From NCBI RefSeq assembly GCF_015461835.1, contig NZ_JACOPX010000005.1, positions 62,001 to 126,000 of the forward strand: a stretch of 64,000 nucleotides of DNA, in the 5' to 3' direction. The stretch comes from Pseudomonas neuropathica. GTDB taxonomy: Bacteria; Pseudomonadota; Gammaproteobacteria; Pseudomonadales; Pseudomonadaceae. The number at the start of each line of letters is the position of its first letter. Positions within the stretch are counted from its first letter, which is position 1. Below the pieces are notes generated by a model that was not told the origin of the DNA, did not search any database, and saw only the letters and a program-made list of their open reading frames with translations. This document shows positions 8,642-21,163 of this stretch, in pieces. The position numbers and the translations under genes were made by a program.

Positions 8642-8959
8642 TCAGGCCGGAATTGTTTTCAGCGCTGCGGCGTCAGTGAATTCCTTGAGCCAGCGCAATA
8701 CATCAACTGCCTCCCAGCGGCCCGGATCGTACAAGGCGTAGAGCAGCCCCTGATAACCGACCACATCCAGTTGCTTGTGGTAACCGGCACGCTGAAACAA
8801 GGCCTCGATTTCGGCAAAGCAGGTGTTGAAATGCAGCTTGTTGAACGGCGTCTTGCCTTCCGTGACCAGCCCGTCCAGGCGCAATTCGAGAACGGCCTCG
8901 CGCACCACGTCAACCGACATCCGGTTCACGCTGTTTTTCAACTGTTCGACATTGACCAC
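8642..8959 (-). CDS. SOS-controlled small protein of unknown function
   Basis: The 105-residue soluble protein begins MVNVEQLKNSVNRMSVDVVREAV and contains a single Cys in LHFNTCFAEIEALFQRAGY. No domain is recognised. It is probably all-alpha. Its start codon lies only 23 bp downstream of a 20 bp palindrome (8981-9000) that matches the LexA consensus at both half-sites, so it is very likely induced on DNA damage. P. aeruginosa also has short hypothetical proteins in its LexA regulon. Whether this gene is an orthologue of one of them has to be checked by alignment. Confidence 0.8.
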   Translation of the reverse strand: MVNVEQLKNSVNRMSVDVVREAVLELRLDGLVTEGKTPFNKLHFNTCFAEIEALFQRAGYHKQLDVVGYQGLLYALYDPGRWEAVDVLRWLKEFTDAAALKTIPA

Positions 8960-8980
8960 GGTTCATCCCTCTGACGCATT

Positions 8981-9000
8981 TACTGTATGAACATACAGTA
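8981..9000 (-). promoter_or_regulatory. LexA box (SOS operator)
   Basis: The sequence TACTGTATGAACATACAGTA has the CTG-N10-CAG core (8983-8998) inside a palindrome that is broken only at the two central bases. It is 23 bp upstream of the ATG at 8959. This is as good as the strongest gamma-proteobacterial LexA sites. No similar site was found elsewhere in the window. Confidence 0.9.
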
Positions 9001-9071
9001 ACCGATGAAACCGCAAAATGCCAAGGAATGCATGGCAGTAGCGACCGGCGGGATAAACCAGAAAATGCGGA

Positions 9072-9308
9072 TCAACCCAGAAACGCTACGACCTCATCAG
9101 CGCTGAATGGCCAGTCCAGCTCAGCCCCGCTGTCGACACGGCGCAACACCGGAATCCGCAGGCTATAAGCCTCGAACCAGGATTCGTCTTCAGCGATGTC
9201 GACCAGTTCCACCAGCAGGCCGTGCTCGACAAAAGGCATCAACTCGGCCTCGGCGACTTCACACAAATGGCATCCAAGGGTGCCGAACAGCTGACATTCA
9301 GGAGGCAT
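9072..9308 (-). CDS. Glutaredoxin-like protein (DUF836 family)
   Basis: The 78-residue thioredoxin-fold protein has a CxxC motif, GCHLCEVAEAEL, at residues 12-23. The cis-Pro segment reads LRIPVLRR. DUF836 proteins are short glutaredoxin-like redox proteins of unknown substrate. The gene is preceded on the minus strand by a weak purine-rich ribosome site, and nothing suggests an operon with the SOS gene downstream, which has its own promoter. Confidence 0.85.
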   Translation of the reverse strand: MPPECQLFGTLGCHLCEVAEAELMPFVEHGLLVELVDIAEDESWFEAYSLRIPVLRRVDSGAELDWPFSADEVVAFLG

Positions 9309-9515
9309 GATTGCTCAACCAAAAAATGAGTGGGCCTATTCTAGGCCGCACCTGAAAACCCGTCGAGCCAGCGCCGCCCAAAGGCTCCAGCCCCTCAACA
9401 AAGGGGCACAGGCAAAACCCTGACGCAAATCAGTCCACAGAAAAATCATTTGCGCGATCCTCCCGGTCTTTTTGCCTCTACGCTTGAAAAGCCTGATCTG
9501 CCATCGGAGTGTCCA

Positions 9516-11228
9516 GTGTTTGCCAATCTGTTGATCATCCTCGCCTCGTCCCTCGTGGTCATTGCCCTGTTCCGTCGCCTGCGGTTGCCACCGGTTCTGG
9601 GTTACCTGTGCGTGGGACTGCTGGTCGGGCCGAGCGCCTTCGACTGGGTCAACGAAAGCGAACACTTGCCTGACGTAGCCGAGCTGGGCGTGGTGTTTCT
9701 CTTGTTTTCACTGGGCCTGGAGTTCTCCCTGTCGAAGATGATCGCCCTGCGCCAGGTGGTGTTTCGTCTCGGCAGCCAGCAGGTGCTGATCAGCACTGCG
9801 CTGCTCGGTTTGCTGCTGATGCTGTTGGGCATGCCGATGACGCCGGCGCTGTTGCTCGGTGCCGGGCTTTCGCTGTCCTCAACGGCGATTGTGACCAAAG
9901 AGTTGGGCAGCCTCGGCGAGGTATTCAGCAGTCACGGCCAGAATGCCGTTGGCGTTCTGCTGTTTCAGGACGTGGTCGCGGTATTGCTGCTGACGTTGGT
10001 GCCAGTGTTTGCCGGCAGCAGCGAGCAAGCCTGGTACTGGGCGTTGCCACTGACCCTGGCAAAAACCGTGGTGCTGTTTGTCGGTCTGCTGCTGGCCAGT
10101 CGCTGGTTACTGCCGCGGCTGTTCCATGAAGTGGCCGCGTCACGCTCGGCAGAATTGTTCGTGCTGCTGGCGCTGGTGATTGTGCTGTTGACCGCGTGGC
10201 TGACGCACCTGCTGGGGCTGTCCCCTGCCCTTGGTGCATTTCTGGCTGGCATGTTGCTCGGTGAAAGCCACTATCGACACCAGATCGAGGCGGATATCCG
10301 GCCGTTCCGCGACATTCTGCTCGGGGTGTTTTTTGTCAGCATCGGCATGCTCATCGACCTGCAACTGTTCGTCAGTCACAGCCTGCTGATCCTCGGGCTC
10401 ACCGTCGGCTTGATGGTGATCAAGGGTATCGTCGTCGCCTTGCTGGTGAAGTGGCGCGGCAGTGACAGCGAAACAGCATGGCGCAGCGGTCTGGCGCTGG
10501 CGCAGGGGGGCGAGTTCTGCTTCGCCCTGATGGCACAGATGCAACAACACAGCATGATGCCCGAAGCACTGGGCGACCTGCTGCTCGCAGCGACGTTCTG
10601 CTCAATGTTGCTGACGCCCTTGTTGCTGCGCGCAGCGCCACGCATCGCAGCAGTGCTGCACCGCAAACCCAATCAGGAGGCGCAGATCGAAGAGATCAGC
10701 GCACTCAATGCCGACCTCAACCAGCATGTGGTGATTTGCGGCTACGGCCGCGTCGGCCAATCCATCGGTCGTTTCATGCGCAACGCCGAGCAGCCTTTTA
10801 TTGCGCTGGACAATGACCCGGTGCGGGTACAGGAAGCCGCCAGTGGAGAAAGCGACGTGCATTACGGCGACTCGTCGCGCGGCGATCTGCTGACTGCTGT
10901 CGGCCTGTTGCGCGCCAGACTGCTGGTGGTCGCCGTGGATCAGAGCGACATTGCCCTGCGTATCCTCAAGGAAGCACGTCGGCTCAACGCCCACGTACCG
11001 ATACTGGTGCGTACCCGCGACGACAGCCAGTGGGCCGAACTGAAAGCCGCCGGCGCCACCGAAGTGGTGCCGGAACTATTGGAGTCGAGCCTGATGCTCG
11101 CCTCCCACGCCTTGATCATGCTCGGCTTGCCGGCGCATCAGGTGCAGGAAAAAGTCGATCAGGTGCGCATCGACCGGTATCGCCTGCTCCACGGTTTCTA
11201 TCCCGGTAGCGACGATGCCGAGACTTAA
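9516..11228 (+). CDS. CPA2-family potassium/proton antiporter, KefB/KefC-like
   Basis: From GTG 9516 the protein has 570 residues. The start is supported by CGGAG at 9505-9509 and puts a membrane helix (FANLLIILASSLVVIALF) at the N-terminus. About twelve membrane helices follow, with the family marks LPPVLGYLCVGLLVGPSAF, LFSLGLEFS and LSLSSTAIVTKEL. The C-terminal cytosolic RCK_N domain begins HVVICGYGRVGQSIGRFM (about residue 405) and ends near EVVPELLESSLMLA. The Kef quinone oxidoreductase partner is not adjacent. It probably exports K+ in exchange for H+ under electrophile or pH stress. Its stop overlaps the convergent amt stop by 4 bp. Confidence 0.9.
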   Translation: MFANLLIILASSLVVIALFRRLRLPPVLGYLCVGLLVGPSAFDWVNESEHLPDVAELGVVFLLFSLGLEFSLSKMIALRQVVFRLGSQQVLISTALLGLLLMLLGMPMTPALLLGAGLSLSSTAIVTKELGSLGEVFSSHGQNAVGVLLFQDVVAVLLLTLVPVFAGSSEQAWYWALPLTLAKTVVLFVGLLLASRWLLPRLFHEVAASRSAELFVLLALVIVLLTAWLTHLLGLSPALGAFLAGMLLGESHYRHQIEADIRPFRDILLGVFFVSIGMLIDLQLFVSHSLLILGLTVGLMVIKGIVVALLVKWRGSDSETAWRSGLALAQGGEFCFALMAQMQQHSMMPEALGDLLLAATFCSMLLTPLLLRAAPRIAAVLHRKPNQEAQIEEISALNADLNQHVVICGYGRVGQSIGRFMRNAEQPFIALDNDPVRVQEAASGESDVHYGDSSRGDLLTAVGLLRARLLVVAVDQSDIALRILKEARRLNAHVPILVRTRDDSQWAELKAAGATEVVPELLESSLMLASHALIMLGLPAHQVQEKVDQVRIDRYRLLHGFYPGSDDAET

Positions 11229-12433
11229 TCCTGACTTACCGCGCCGATCTTGTGCAGCGACAGGTCAGCGCCGTAATACTCTTGTTCCTGACTCAGGCGC
11301 AGCCCGTGCAGCGCCTTGATCACGCCGTACACAGCGAAGCCACCGATCAGCGCCACCGCAACACCCAGCGCGGTGCCGATCAACTGGCTGATCAAGCTGA
11401 CGCCGCCAATACCGCCGAGCGCAGTCTGGCCGAAAATCCCGCAGGCAATCCCGCCCCACACGCCGCACAAACCGTGCAATGGCCACACACCCAAGACATC
11501 ATCGATGCGCCATTTCACCTGGGCGGCGGTAAAGCACCAGACAAACAGTGCACCGGCGATCGCGCCAGTCACCAGCGCGCCGACCGGATGCATCAGATCC
11601 GACCCGGCACAGATCGCCACCAGCCCGGCCAATGGGCCGTTATGCAGGAAGCCCGGGTCATTACGTCCGACAAGCAGCGCCGCCATGGTGCCGCCAACCA
11701 TCGCCATCAACGAGTTGACCGCAACCAGACCGCTGACGCCTTGCAGCGTCTGCGCGCTCATCACGTTGAAGCCGAACCAGCCGACAATCAGAATCCAGGA
11801 ACCCAACGCCAGAAAGGGAATGCTCGACGGTGCGAACGCCACCAGACGACCGTCGCGATAACGGCCATTACGCGGCCCCAGCAGCAATACCGCCGCCAGC
11901 GCCAGCCAACCGCCCATGGCGTGCACCACCACGGAACCGGCAAAATCATGGAAAGCGGCACCGAACTGCGCCGTCAGCCACGCTTGCAAACCGTAGTTGC
12001 CGTTCCAGATCATGCCCTCGAAAAAGGGGTAGATGAACGCGACAATCAAGGCCGTGGCGCACAACTGCGGCACGAAACGCGCGCGCTCGGCAATGCCGCC
12101 GGAAATAATCGCCGGGATCGCTGCGGCAAAAGTCAGCAGGAAGAAAAACTTCACCAGTCCATAACCGTGATCGGCACTCAGCACCGCCGCCGGCTGCATA
12201 AACGTCACGCCATAGGAAATCCAATAGCCTATAAAGAAATAGGCCAGGGTCGAGACGGCGAAATCACTGAGAATTTTCGACAGTGCATTGACCTGGTTTT
12301 TCTGGCGCACCGTACCGACTTCCAGAAAGGCGAAACCGGCATGCATCGCCAGCACCATCACCGCACCGATCAGAATGAACAAGGTATTGGAGCTGTGAAC
12401 CAGCGTGTCCACAGCGCTTTGCAGATTTTCCAT
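11225..12433 (-). CDS. amt: Ammonium transporter, Amt family
   Basis: The 402-residue channel protein has eleven predicted helices and both pore histidines, in VVVHAMGGW and LMHPVGALVTG. The family stretches GFAFLEVGTVRQKN and GSWILIVGWFGFNVMSAQ are present. It conducts ammonium or ammonia across the inner membrane. No glnK is adjacent, unlike the usual glnK-amtB operon, so this is likely a second, Amt-type copy. A 15 bp inverted repeat pair upstream (12461-12475 and 12534-12548) may be regulatory. Confidence 0.93.
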   Translation of the reverse strand: MENLQSAVDTLVHSSNTLFILIGAVMVLAMHAGFAFLEVGTVRQKNQVNALSKILSDFAVSTLAYFFIGYWISYGVTFMQPAAVLSADHGYGLVKFFFLLTFAAAIPAIISGGIAERARFVPQLCATALIVAFIYPFFEGMIWNGNYGLQAWLTAQFGAAFHDFAGSVVVHAMGGWLALAAVLLLGPRNGRYRDGRLVAFAPSSIPFLALGSWILIVGWFGFNVMSAQTLQGVSGLVAVNSLMAMVGGTMAALLVGRNDPGFLHNGPLAGLVAICAGSDLMHPVGALVTGAIAGALFVWCFTAAQVKWRIDDVLGVWPLHGLCGVWGGIACGIFGQTALGGIGGVSLISQLIGTALGVAVALIGGFAVYGVIKALHGLRLSQEQEYYGADLSLHKIGAVSQD

Positions 12434-12738
12434 AAGCAGGCAGACCTAAAGGCGAAAAAGGCACCAAAGCGGTTCATGCGCACATTTCATGCACCAAGTT
12501 GCGACCACGCAGTCACAGATCCGAAGGTCCGGCGAACCGCTTTGGCGCACGAGGTCGATGTCCTGACACGAACCGGGCTTGTTTGGGATAAGGTTTCTCA
12601 ATGCGCACGCCCGGCAACAGCGCACAACCGCCGGGGAACGCACCACGACACAGCAAAAGTTGTACCAGTCATTTGTACTGAACCTTCGCGCAAGGCTCAT
12701 ACTCGAACGCTTCAGACGTCACTTACGGAGATCCACCC
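12434..12738. promoter_or_regulatory. Divergent promoter region of amt and the DUF883 operon
   Basis: It contains a long-range inverted repeat: GCACCAAAGCGGTTC at 12461-12475 and GAACCGCTTTGGCGC at 12534-12548, with 14 of 15 positions complementary. The GCACCA half-site resembles NtrC half-sites, but a convincing sigma-54 element could not be placed. No gene is seen. Confidence 0.4.
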
Positions 12739-13053
12739 ATGGCCAGCATCAAGGCAAAGACCGCTCAAGAAATCCTGATGAACGACTTCCAGACTTTGGT
12801 CGCCGACACCGAACGCTTGCTCGAGCACACCGCCACCCTGGCCGGCGATCAGGCCGATGAGCTGCGCGAGCAGATTCACGACAGCCTGCTGCGCGCCCGC
12901 GAAACCTTGAAACTGACCGAAGAAACCTTGCGTGATCGCGGTCAGGCGGCGGTCACGGCCACCGAAGATTACGTCTCGGCCAACCCTTGGCAGTCCGTCG
13001 GTATTGCCGCCGGTGTCGGCTTCCTGATCGGCCTGTTGGCTACCCGGCGCTGA
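12739..13053 (+). CDS. DUF883 (ElaB/YqjD-type) membrane-anchored protein
   Basis: The 104-residue protein has a long amphipathic helix with heptad character (residues 10-75). A C-terminal membrane anchor of the type NPWQSVGIAAGVGFLIGLLATRR follows, which is the DUF883 signature. E. coli YqjD and ElaB bind ribosomes at the membrane in stationary phase under RpoS control; the same role here is inference. It opens a three-gene operon with the YqjE-like and YqjK-like genes. A GGAG site lies just before the ATG. Confidence 0.9.
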   Translation: MASIKAKTAQEILMNDFQTLVADTERLLEHTATLAGDQADELREQIHDSLLRARETLKLTEETLRDRGQAAVTATEDYVSANPWQSVGIAAGVGFLIGLLATRR

Positions 13054-13055
13054 TT

Positions 13056-13442
13056 ATGTCGATCGGTGAATCCGGCCCGGCTGCGGGCACCGCCTCTTCC
13101 ACGCGACGCCTGGGCGCCGCCGTTCTCGGTCTGCTGCACAGCCATGTCGAATTGTTCGGCATTGAATTGCAGGAGCAGAAATCACGTACCGTCAGCCTGT
13201 TACTGTTCGCAGGCCTGGCGTTGGTCTTTGCCCTGTTATTACTGGTGGGCTTATCGACACTGGTGATGATTGTGTTTTGGGACACTTATCGCCTTGCTGC
13301 GATCATCGGCCTGTGCGTGTTCTATACCCTTGCCTCGATTTTCTGCGCGCTGCGCCTCAAGGCTGCGATCTTCGATGAGTCCTCGCCTTTCCACGGCACG
13401 CTCGAAGAGCTGGCCAACGACCGGGAGCGCCTGCTGCCATGA
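13056..13442 (+). CDS. YqjE-like (phage holin fold, DUF1469) membrane protein
   Basis: The 128-residue protein has two strong membrane helices (VSLLLFAGLALVFALLLLVG and LAAIIGLCVFYTLASIFCAL) preceded by the conserved GLLHSHVELFGIELQEQKSR. This is the family called 'phage holin family' in databases, but in this operon it is the YqjE partner of DUF883, not a phage lysis gene. It starts 2 bp after the DUF883 stop and overlaps the next gene by ATGA. Confidence 0.88.
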   Translation: MSIGESGPAAGTASSTRRLGAAVLGLLHSHVELFGIELQEQKSRTVSLLLFAGLALVFALLLLVGLSTLVMIVFWDTYRLAAIIGLCVFYTLASIFCALRLKAAIFDESSPFHGTLEELANDRERLLP

Positions 13443-13777
13443 GCCTGCCTGAACTGCCACACAACAGCTCGCGTCGGGAAATGCGCAAGGCGTTGATCCG
13501 CCTGCGCATGGAAATGCATCGTCAGGAAATCCGCCATGAAGCCGGGCAAGTGTTGCAGCCTCTGCAGCGCATGCGCGGCATGTCGCAAAACCTGCAAGGT
13601 GGTTTCGGCATCAAACACGCGCCTTTGTGGGGCGTGGCCGCCGTTACGCTATTAGGCTTCATCACCGGCAAAGGCGCGAAAAGCGGCGGTGTCGGTGGCC
13701 TGACCCGCCTGATCCGGCTCGGCACCAGCCTCGGACCGCTGATCAAGCTGGTGATGCAGAGCTCGGCGAAACGCTGA
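13439..13777 (+). CDS. YqjK-like small membrane protein
   Basis: The 112-residue product is basic at the N-terminus (SSRREMRKALIRLRMEMHRQEIRHE), then carries a weakly hydrophobic segment (LWGVAAVTLLGFITG) and ends in AGTSLGPLIKLVMQS-like hydrophobic sequence. It is third in the DUF883-YqjE operon, with a 4 bp start/stop overlap. The position fits YqjK, but sequence similarity is low by eye. Function is unknown. Confidence 0.75.
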   Translation: MSLPELPHNSSRREMRKALIRLRMEMHRQEIRHEAGQVLQPLQRMRGMSQNLQGGFGIKHAPLWGVAAVTLLGFITGKGAKSGGVGGLTRLIRLGTSLGPLIKLVMQSSAKR

Positions 13778-13900
13778 ACAGATACATCTGGCTACATTCT
13801 TGCACTGTCGGCGGGATGAACCTCTTTATCCGGAGGTTCGATCCCGTGCGCCTACCCGGTCGGCGGGGTTTACCAGAACAAGAACCACTAAGGAGGCCCC

Positions 13901-15064
13901 GTGATCGACGGGCAACCGCTCGCCTGCTTTCAGCCTTTCATCGATACCGCCACCGGACGCATTGCCGGCGTCGAAGCACTGGGGCGCCTGCGCCAGGCCG
14001 ACGGTCAACTGAACTCGGTTGGGCCTCTATTTGCCGACCCACGCACGCCCGCCATTGCCCTGCGCCGTCTCGACCGGCAGATCCGCGACAACGCCTTGAG
14101 CCGCTTGCATGAAGCGCCGGCAGACTGGTTTCTCAGCCTGAACATGTCGCCACGCTGGATCAGTCGCCTGCGCGCCGATCAGGCCCTGCCCAGCCTCAAA
14201 CAATTGGCGCGCTACGGTATCGATCCACAACGCATCGTCTTCGAGATCACCGAACTGGGTGGCAATGGTCAACGTCTGGCCGAAGTCGTCGCGCGCTATC
14301 GCGAGGCCGGAGCGAGGATCGCTATCGATGACTTTGGCGCCGGCTACTCGCAACTGGATCGAGTGCTGGCGTTGCAACCGGACATTCTCAAACTTGATAT
14401 GCGGCTGTTCCAGGCCGCAGCATTGGGTGGGCCGAGCAGTGATGTGGTCAAGGCCCTGGCGCAGATGGCCGAGAAGACCGGCTGCTGGATCATCGCCGAA
14501 GGCGTCGAGACCGAAGCACAGTTGAATTTCGCCCTGGAATGCGGATCGCGCTATGTACAGGGATTCCTGTTCGCGCGGGCACAGGAGGCGTTTTTCCCCA
14601 GTGACGCGTTCGTCCAACGCTTCGCCGAGCTGCGCCAGCGCTATGTCCGGCAGAAACTCGTGGAGCGCGGGCGGCTGATGCAAATGCGCCAGCAACTCGC
14701 TGAACTGATGTCGATCCTGCAGGCCTGGGCTCAGGCCCATGCCCCTTTGAGCGCATTGCCGCAACTGGACGCCTTCCCCTGGCTGCTGCGGTTTTATCAA
14801 TGCGATCGCCACGGCACGCAACTGACACCCAATCTGGAATGGCGGCAGCATGGCTGGGTCGCCGACAATCGCTATCTGGGGCACAACTGGTCGTGGCGCC
14901 CGTACTTCTATCATTTGCTCGCCGAAGGTTGGGAGGAGCGGCGCTTGACGCTCTCCAATACCTACCGCGATGCCACCAGCAATCAGTACTGCCTGACAGC
15001 CGGGCAGTTTTTCGACAACGGTGAACGTTTGCTGCTGATCGACATTGACGCCGCCGGACTGTAG
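13901..15064 (+). CDS. EAL-domain c-di-GMP phosphodiesterase with a C-terminal PAS-like domain
   Basis: The 387-residue protein starts at GTG 13901 behind AAGGAGG (13890-13896). The EAL domain occupies residues 1-245. It shows GVEALGRL (EAL at 25-27), LSLNMSP, IVFEITE, IAIDDFGAGYS, LKLDM and IIAEGVET, so all metal and substrate residues expected for active hydrolysis of c-di-GMP to pGpG are present. The last 130 residues (from FPWLLRFYQCDRHG to LLLIDIDAAGL) look like the YkuI-type C-terminal PAS/Cache-like module, probably a ligand sensor. No membrane helix or GGDEF domain is present, so it is a cytosolic stand-alone enzyme. Confidence 0.92.
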   Translation: MIDGQPLACFQPFIDTATGRIAGVEALGRLRQADGQLNSVGPLFADPRTPAIALRRLDRQIRDNALSRLHEAPADWFLSLNMSPRWISRLRADQALPSLKQLARYGIDPQRIVFEITELGGNGQRLAEVVARYREAGARIAIDDFGAGYSQLDRVLALQPDILKLDMRLFQAAALGGPSSDVVKALAQMAEKTGCWIIAEGVETEAQLNFALECGSRYVQGFLFARAQEAFFPSDAFVQRFAELRQRYVRQKLVERGRLMQMRQQLAELMSILQAWAQAHAPLSALPQLDAFPWLLRFYQCDRHGTQLTPNLEWRQHGWVADNRYLGHNWSWRPYFYHLLAEGWEERRLTLSNTYRDATSNQYCLTAGQFFDNGERLLLIDIDAAGL

Positions 15065-15140
15065 TTCCGCTTGCAGGGGCGGACGTGAACCGGGAAGCTA
15101 GGGGTCAACGCCCCCAGTCACCTGACGGAGAGAATCAGCC

Positions 15141-16469
15141 TTGGATTGGCACACCCTGCTCAACCGCGAACGCCTCGGCAAGCCGCTGCACAGCCCGCAA
15201 GAACTTGGCCGCAGCCCTTTCCACAAAGACCATGACCGCATCATCTTCTCCGGCGCCTTCCGCCGTCTGGGGCGCAAGACTCAAGTGCACCCGGTCACCA
15301 GCAACGACCATATTCACACGCGCCTGACCCACTCGCTGGAAGTCAGTTGCGTCGGCCGTTCGCTGGGCATGCGGGTGGGTGAAACTCTGCGCAATACCTT
15401 GCCTGAATGGTGCGACCCGGCCGACCTCGGCATGGTGGTGCAATCGGCGTGTCTGGCCCACGACATTGGCAACCCGCCGTTTGGTCATTCCGGTGAAGAT
15501 GCTATCCGCCACTGGTTCCAGCAGGCCGCCGGACGCGGCTGGCTCGACGGCATGAGCGAAGCCGAACGCGCTGACTTCCTCAATTTCGAAGGCAATGCCC
15601 AGGGTTTCCGGGTCCTGACCCAGCTGGAGTATCACCAGTTCGACGGCGGCACCCGACTGACCTACGCCACCCTCGGCACTTACCTGAAGTATCCGTGGAC
15701 CGCGCGTCACGCCGACTCCCTGGGCTACAAGAAACACAAATTCGGCTGCTATCAGAGCGAGTTGCCGCTGCTCGAGCAGATCGCCCACAAACTGGGCCTG
15801 CCGCAAATCGAAGATCAGCGCTGGGCGCGTCACCCGCTGGTGTACCTGATGGAAGCCGCCGACGACATCTGCTACGCGCTGATTGATCTCGAAGACGGTC
15901 TCGAAATGGAGCTGCTGGAGTACGCCGAAGTCGAATCGCTGCTGCTCGGGCTGGTGGGTGATGATCTGCCGGAAACCTATCGGCAGCTCGGCCCGCAGGA
16001 TTCGCGCCGACGCAAACTGGCGATCCTGCGCGGCAAGGCCATCGAGCATTTGACCAACGCCGCCGCACGGGCCTTTGTCGAGCAACAGGACGCCCTCCTC
16101 GCCGGCACGCTGCACGGCGATCTGGTCGAGCACATGCACGGCCCGGCCAAGCGTTGCGTGCTGAATGCCAAGGACATCGCCCGCAAGAAAATCTTTCAGG
16201 ACAAACGCAAAACCCTGCATGAAATCGGCGCCTATACCACGCTCGAGATTCTGCTCAACTCGTTCTGCGGCGCGGCGCTGGAACAACACAACGGTCGTAC
16301 ACCGTCATTCAAAAACCGGCGCATTCTCGATCTTCTGGGCAGTAACGCACCGGATCCGCAAGGTTCGTTACACACGTCGTTCCTGCGCATGATCGATTTC
16401 ATCGCCGGCATGACCGACAGCTACGCCAGCGACATGGCGCTGGAAATGACCGGGCGCTCCAGTCACTGA
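15141..16469 (+). CDS. dgt: Deoxyguanosinetriphosphate triphosphohydrolase (Dgt)
   Basis: The 442-residue HD-superfamily protein hydrolyses dGTP to deoxyguanosine and triphosphate. Its marks are [29 protein letters not shown] and the metal motif [25 protein letters not shown]-like [17 protein letters not shown] lies further on. Translation probably starts at TTG 15141, preceded by CGGAGAG at 15125-15131. In PAO1 a dGTPase gene also sits beside rocS2 (from memory), which supports naming the next two genes. Confidence 0.93.
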   Translation: MDWHTLLNRERLGKPLHSPQELGRSPFHKDHDRIIFSGAFRRLGRKTQVHPVTSNDHIHTRLTHSLEVSCVGRSLGMRVGETLRNTLPEWCDPADLGMVVQSACLAHDIGNPPFGHSGEDAIRHWFQQAAGRGWLDGMSEAERADFLNFEGNAQGFRVLTQLEYHQFDGGTRLTYATLGTYLKYPWTARHADSLGYKKHKFGCYQSELPLLEQIAHKLGLPQIEDQRWARHPLVYLMEAADDICYALIDLEDGLEMELLEYAEVESLLLGLVGDDLPETYRQLGPQDSRRRKLAILRGKAIEHLTNAAARAFVEQQDALLAGTLHGDLVEHMHGPAKRCVLNAKDIARKKIFQDKRKTLHEIGAYTTLEILLNSFCGAALEQHNGRTPSFKNRRILDLLGSNAPDPQGSLHTSFLRMIDFIAGMTDSYASDMALEMTGRSSH

Positions 16470-16836
16470 CCCGCTCGCCTACGGGCGGCCATAACGATGG
16501 CCGCCCGTATCCACACAGCCTGTGATTATCGACCCACAAGTGTCGACGGGCGTCTGATATGGCTGGAATAGCGGCAATTATTGCGCCGATGACTCGGCAA
16601 CTTTAAACATCTTTAAAAAGCCATTTATGGCCAGTACTTGCAAATCATTCAAGTCAAACTATAAGCCCATTCAAATCCAGCACTTCCTTACGTCAAACCT
16701 AGTTTGGTTGTAGTCCGTTTCCTCATTAATTGTAGGATTAATCCGATATCGTGACTGAAGCCATGTCACTTCATGCGAGTGCTCATTCAACTGAGCTAAG
16801 GTGCGCGCTTTATTCGTGCTTGCATGGGATTTTATT
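16470..16836. promoter_or_regulatory. Terminator of dgt and AT-rich promoter region of the Roc-like relay
   Basis: A 12 bp inverted repeat with an aacg loop (16481-16508) lies just behind dgt. It is a probable terminator, although it lacks a T run. The rest is AT-rich. It contains the palindrome GGATTAATCC (16735-16744) and an interrupted dyad CAAACCTAGTTTG (16694-16706), about 95 and 135 bp before the regulator gene. Confidence 0.5.
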
Positions 16837-17459
16837 ATGAACTCCGTTTTTATTGTCGACGATCACCCGGTCATCCGTCTCGCCGTTCGAATGCTGCTGG
16901 AGCATGAAGGTTACAAGGTCGTCGGTGAAACCGATAACGGAGTCGATGCCATGCAAATGGTGCGCGAGTGCATGCCCGATCTGGTCATTCTCGATGTGAG
17001 CATCCCCAAGCTGGATGGCCTCGAAGTACTGGCTCGCTTCAATGCCATGGGTTCCCCGTTAAAGATCCTGATCCTGACGGCACAGTGTCCGACGCTGTTC
17101 GGCATTCGCTGCATGCAATCCGGCGCATCGGGTTATGTCTGCAAACAGGAAGACTTGAGTGAACTGGTCAGTGCGATCAAAGCGGTACTGTCCGGTTACA
17201 ACTACTTCCCCAGCCAGGCATTGAATCCGGTGCGCAGCGACGACATCCGTTTTGCCGAACTTGAATTATTCAAATCTGTTAATGATCGCGAGTTGATGGT
17301 CTTGCAACTTTTCGCTCAGGGTCGCACTAACAAGGAAATAGCCAAGGGCATGTTTCTGAGTAATAAAACCGTCAGCACCTACAAAAAACGTCTGATGCAA
17401 AAACTCAAGGCCAAATCCCTTGTAGAACTTATCGAGATGGCCAAACGAAACGCACTCGT

Positions 17460-17463
<4 letters not shown>
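16837..17463 (+). CDS. rocA2: BvgA/RocA-type response regulator
   Basis: The 208-residue NarL-family regulator has VDDHPVIR at the N-terminus, phospho-acceptor Asp53 in VILDVSIPKLDG and a C-terminal LuxR-type HTH (VNDRELMVLQLFAQGRTNKEIAKGMF... NKTVSTYKKRLMQKL). ATG 16837 is chosen over upstream frame extensions because the receiver begins immediately there. It overlaps the hybrid kinase gene by 4 bp. The regulator/BvgS-like kinase pair next to dgt matches the rocA2-rocS2 order of P. aeruginosa, where the Roc systems control fimbriae and efflux genes. The regulon here cannot be inferred. The symbol rests on architecture and remembered synteny. Confidence 0.75.
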
Positions 17464-21116
<3,653 letters not shown>

Positions 21117-21163
21117 CTATGCTTGGCGCTGAGCAGTGAGTTAACCATCATGGAGAGTCCGAA

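Noticed and set aside
11252..12778. 508-codon plus-strand frame antisense to amt
   Set aside because: Low-complexity His/Arg/Gln-rich translation, no domain, and the amt membrane pattern is on the other strand.
13056..13442. Prophage holin (DUF1469)
   Set aside because: The database family is called phage holin, but no lysis or phage gene is near and the operon is the DUF883-YqjE type.
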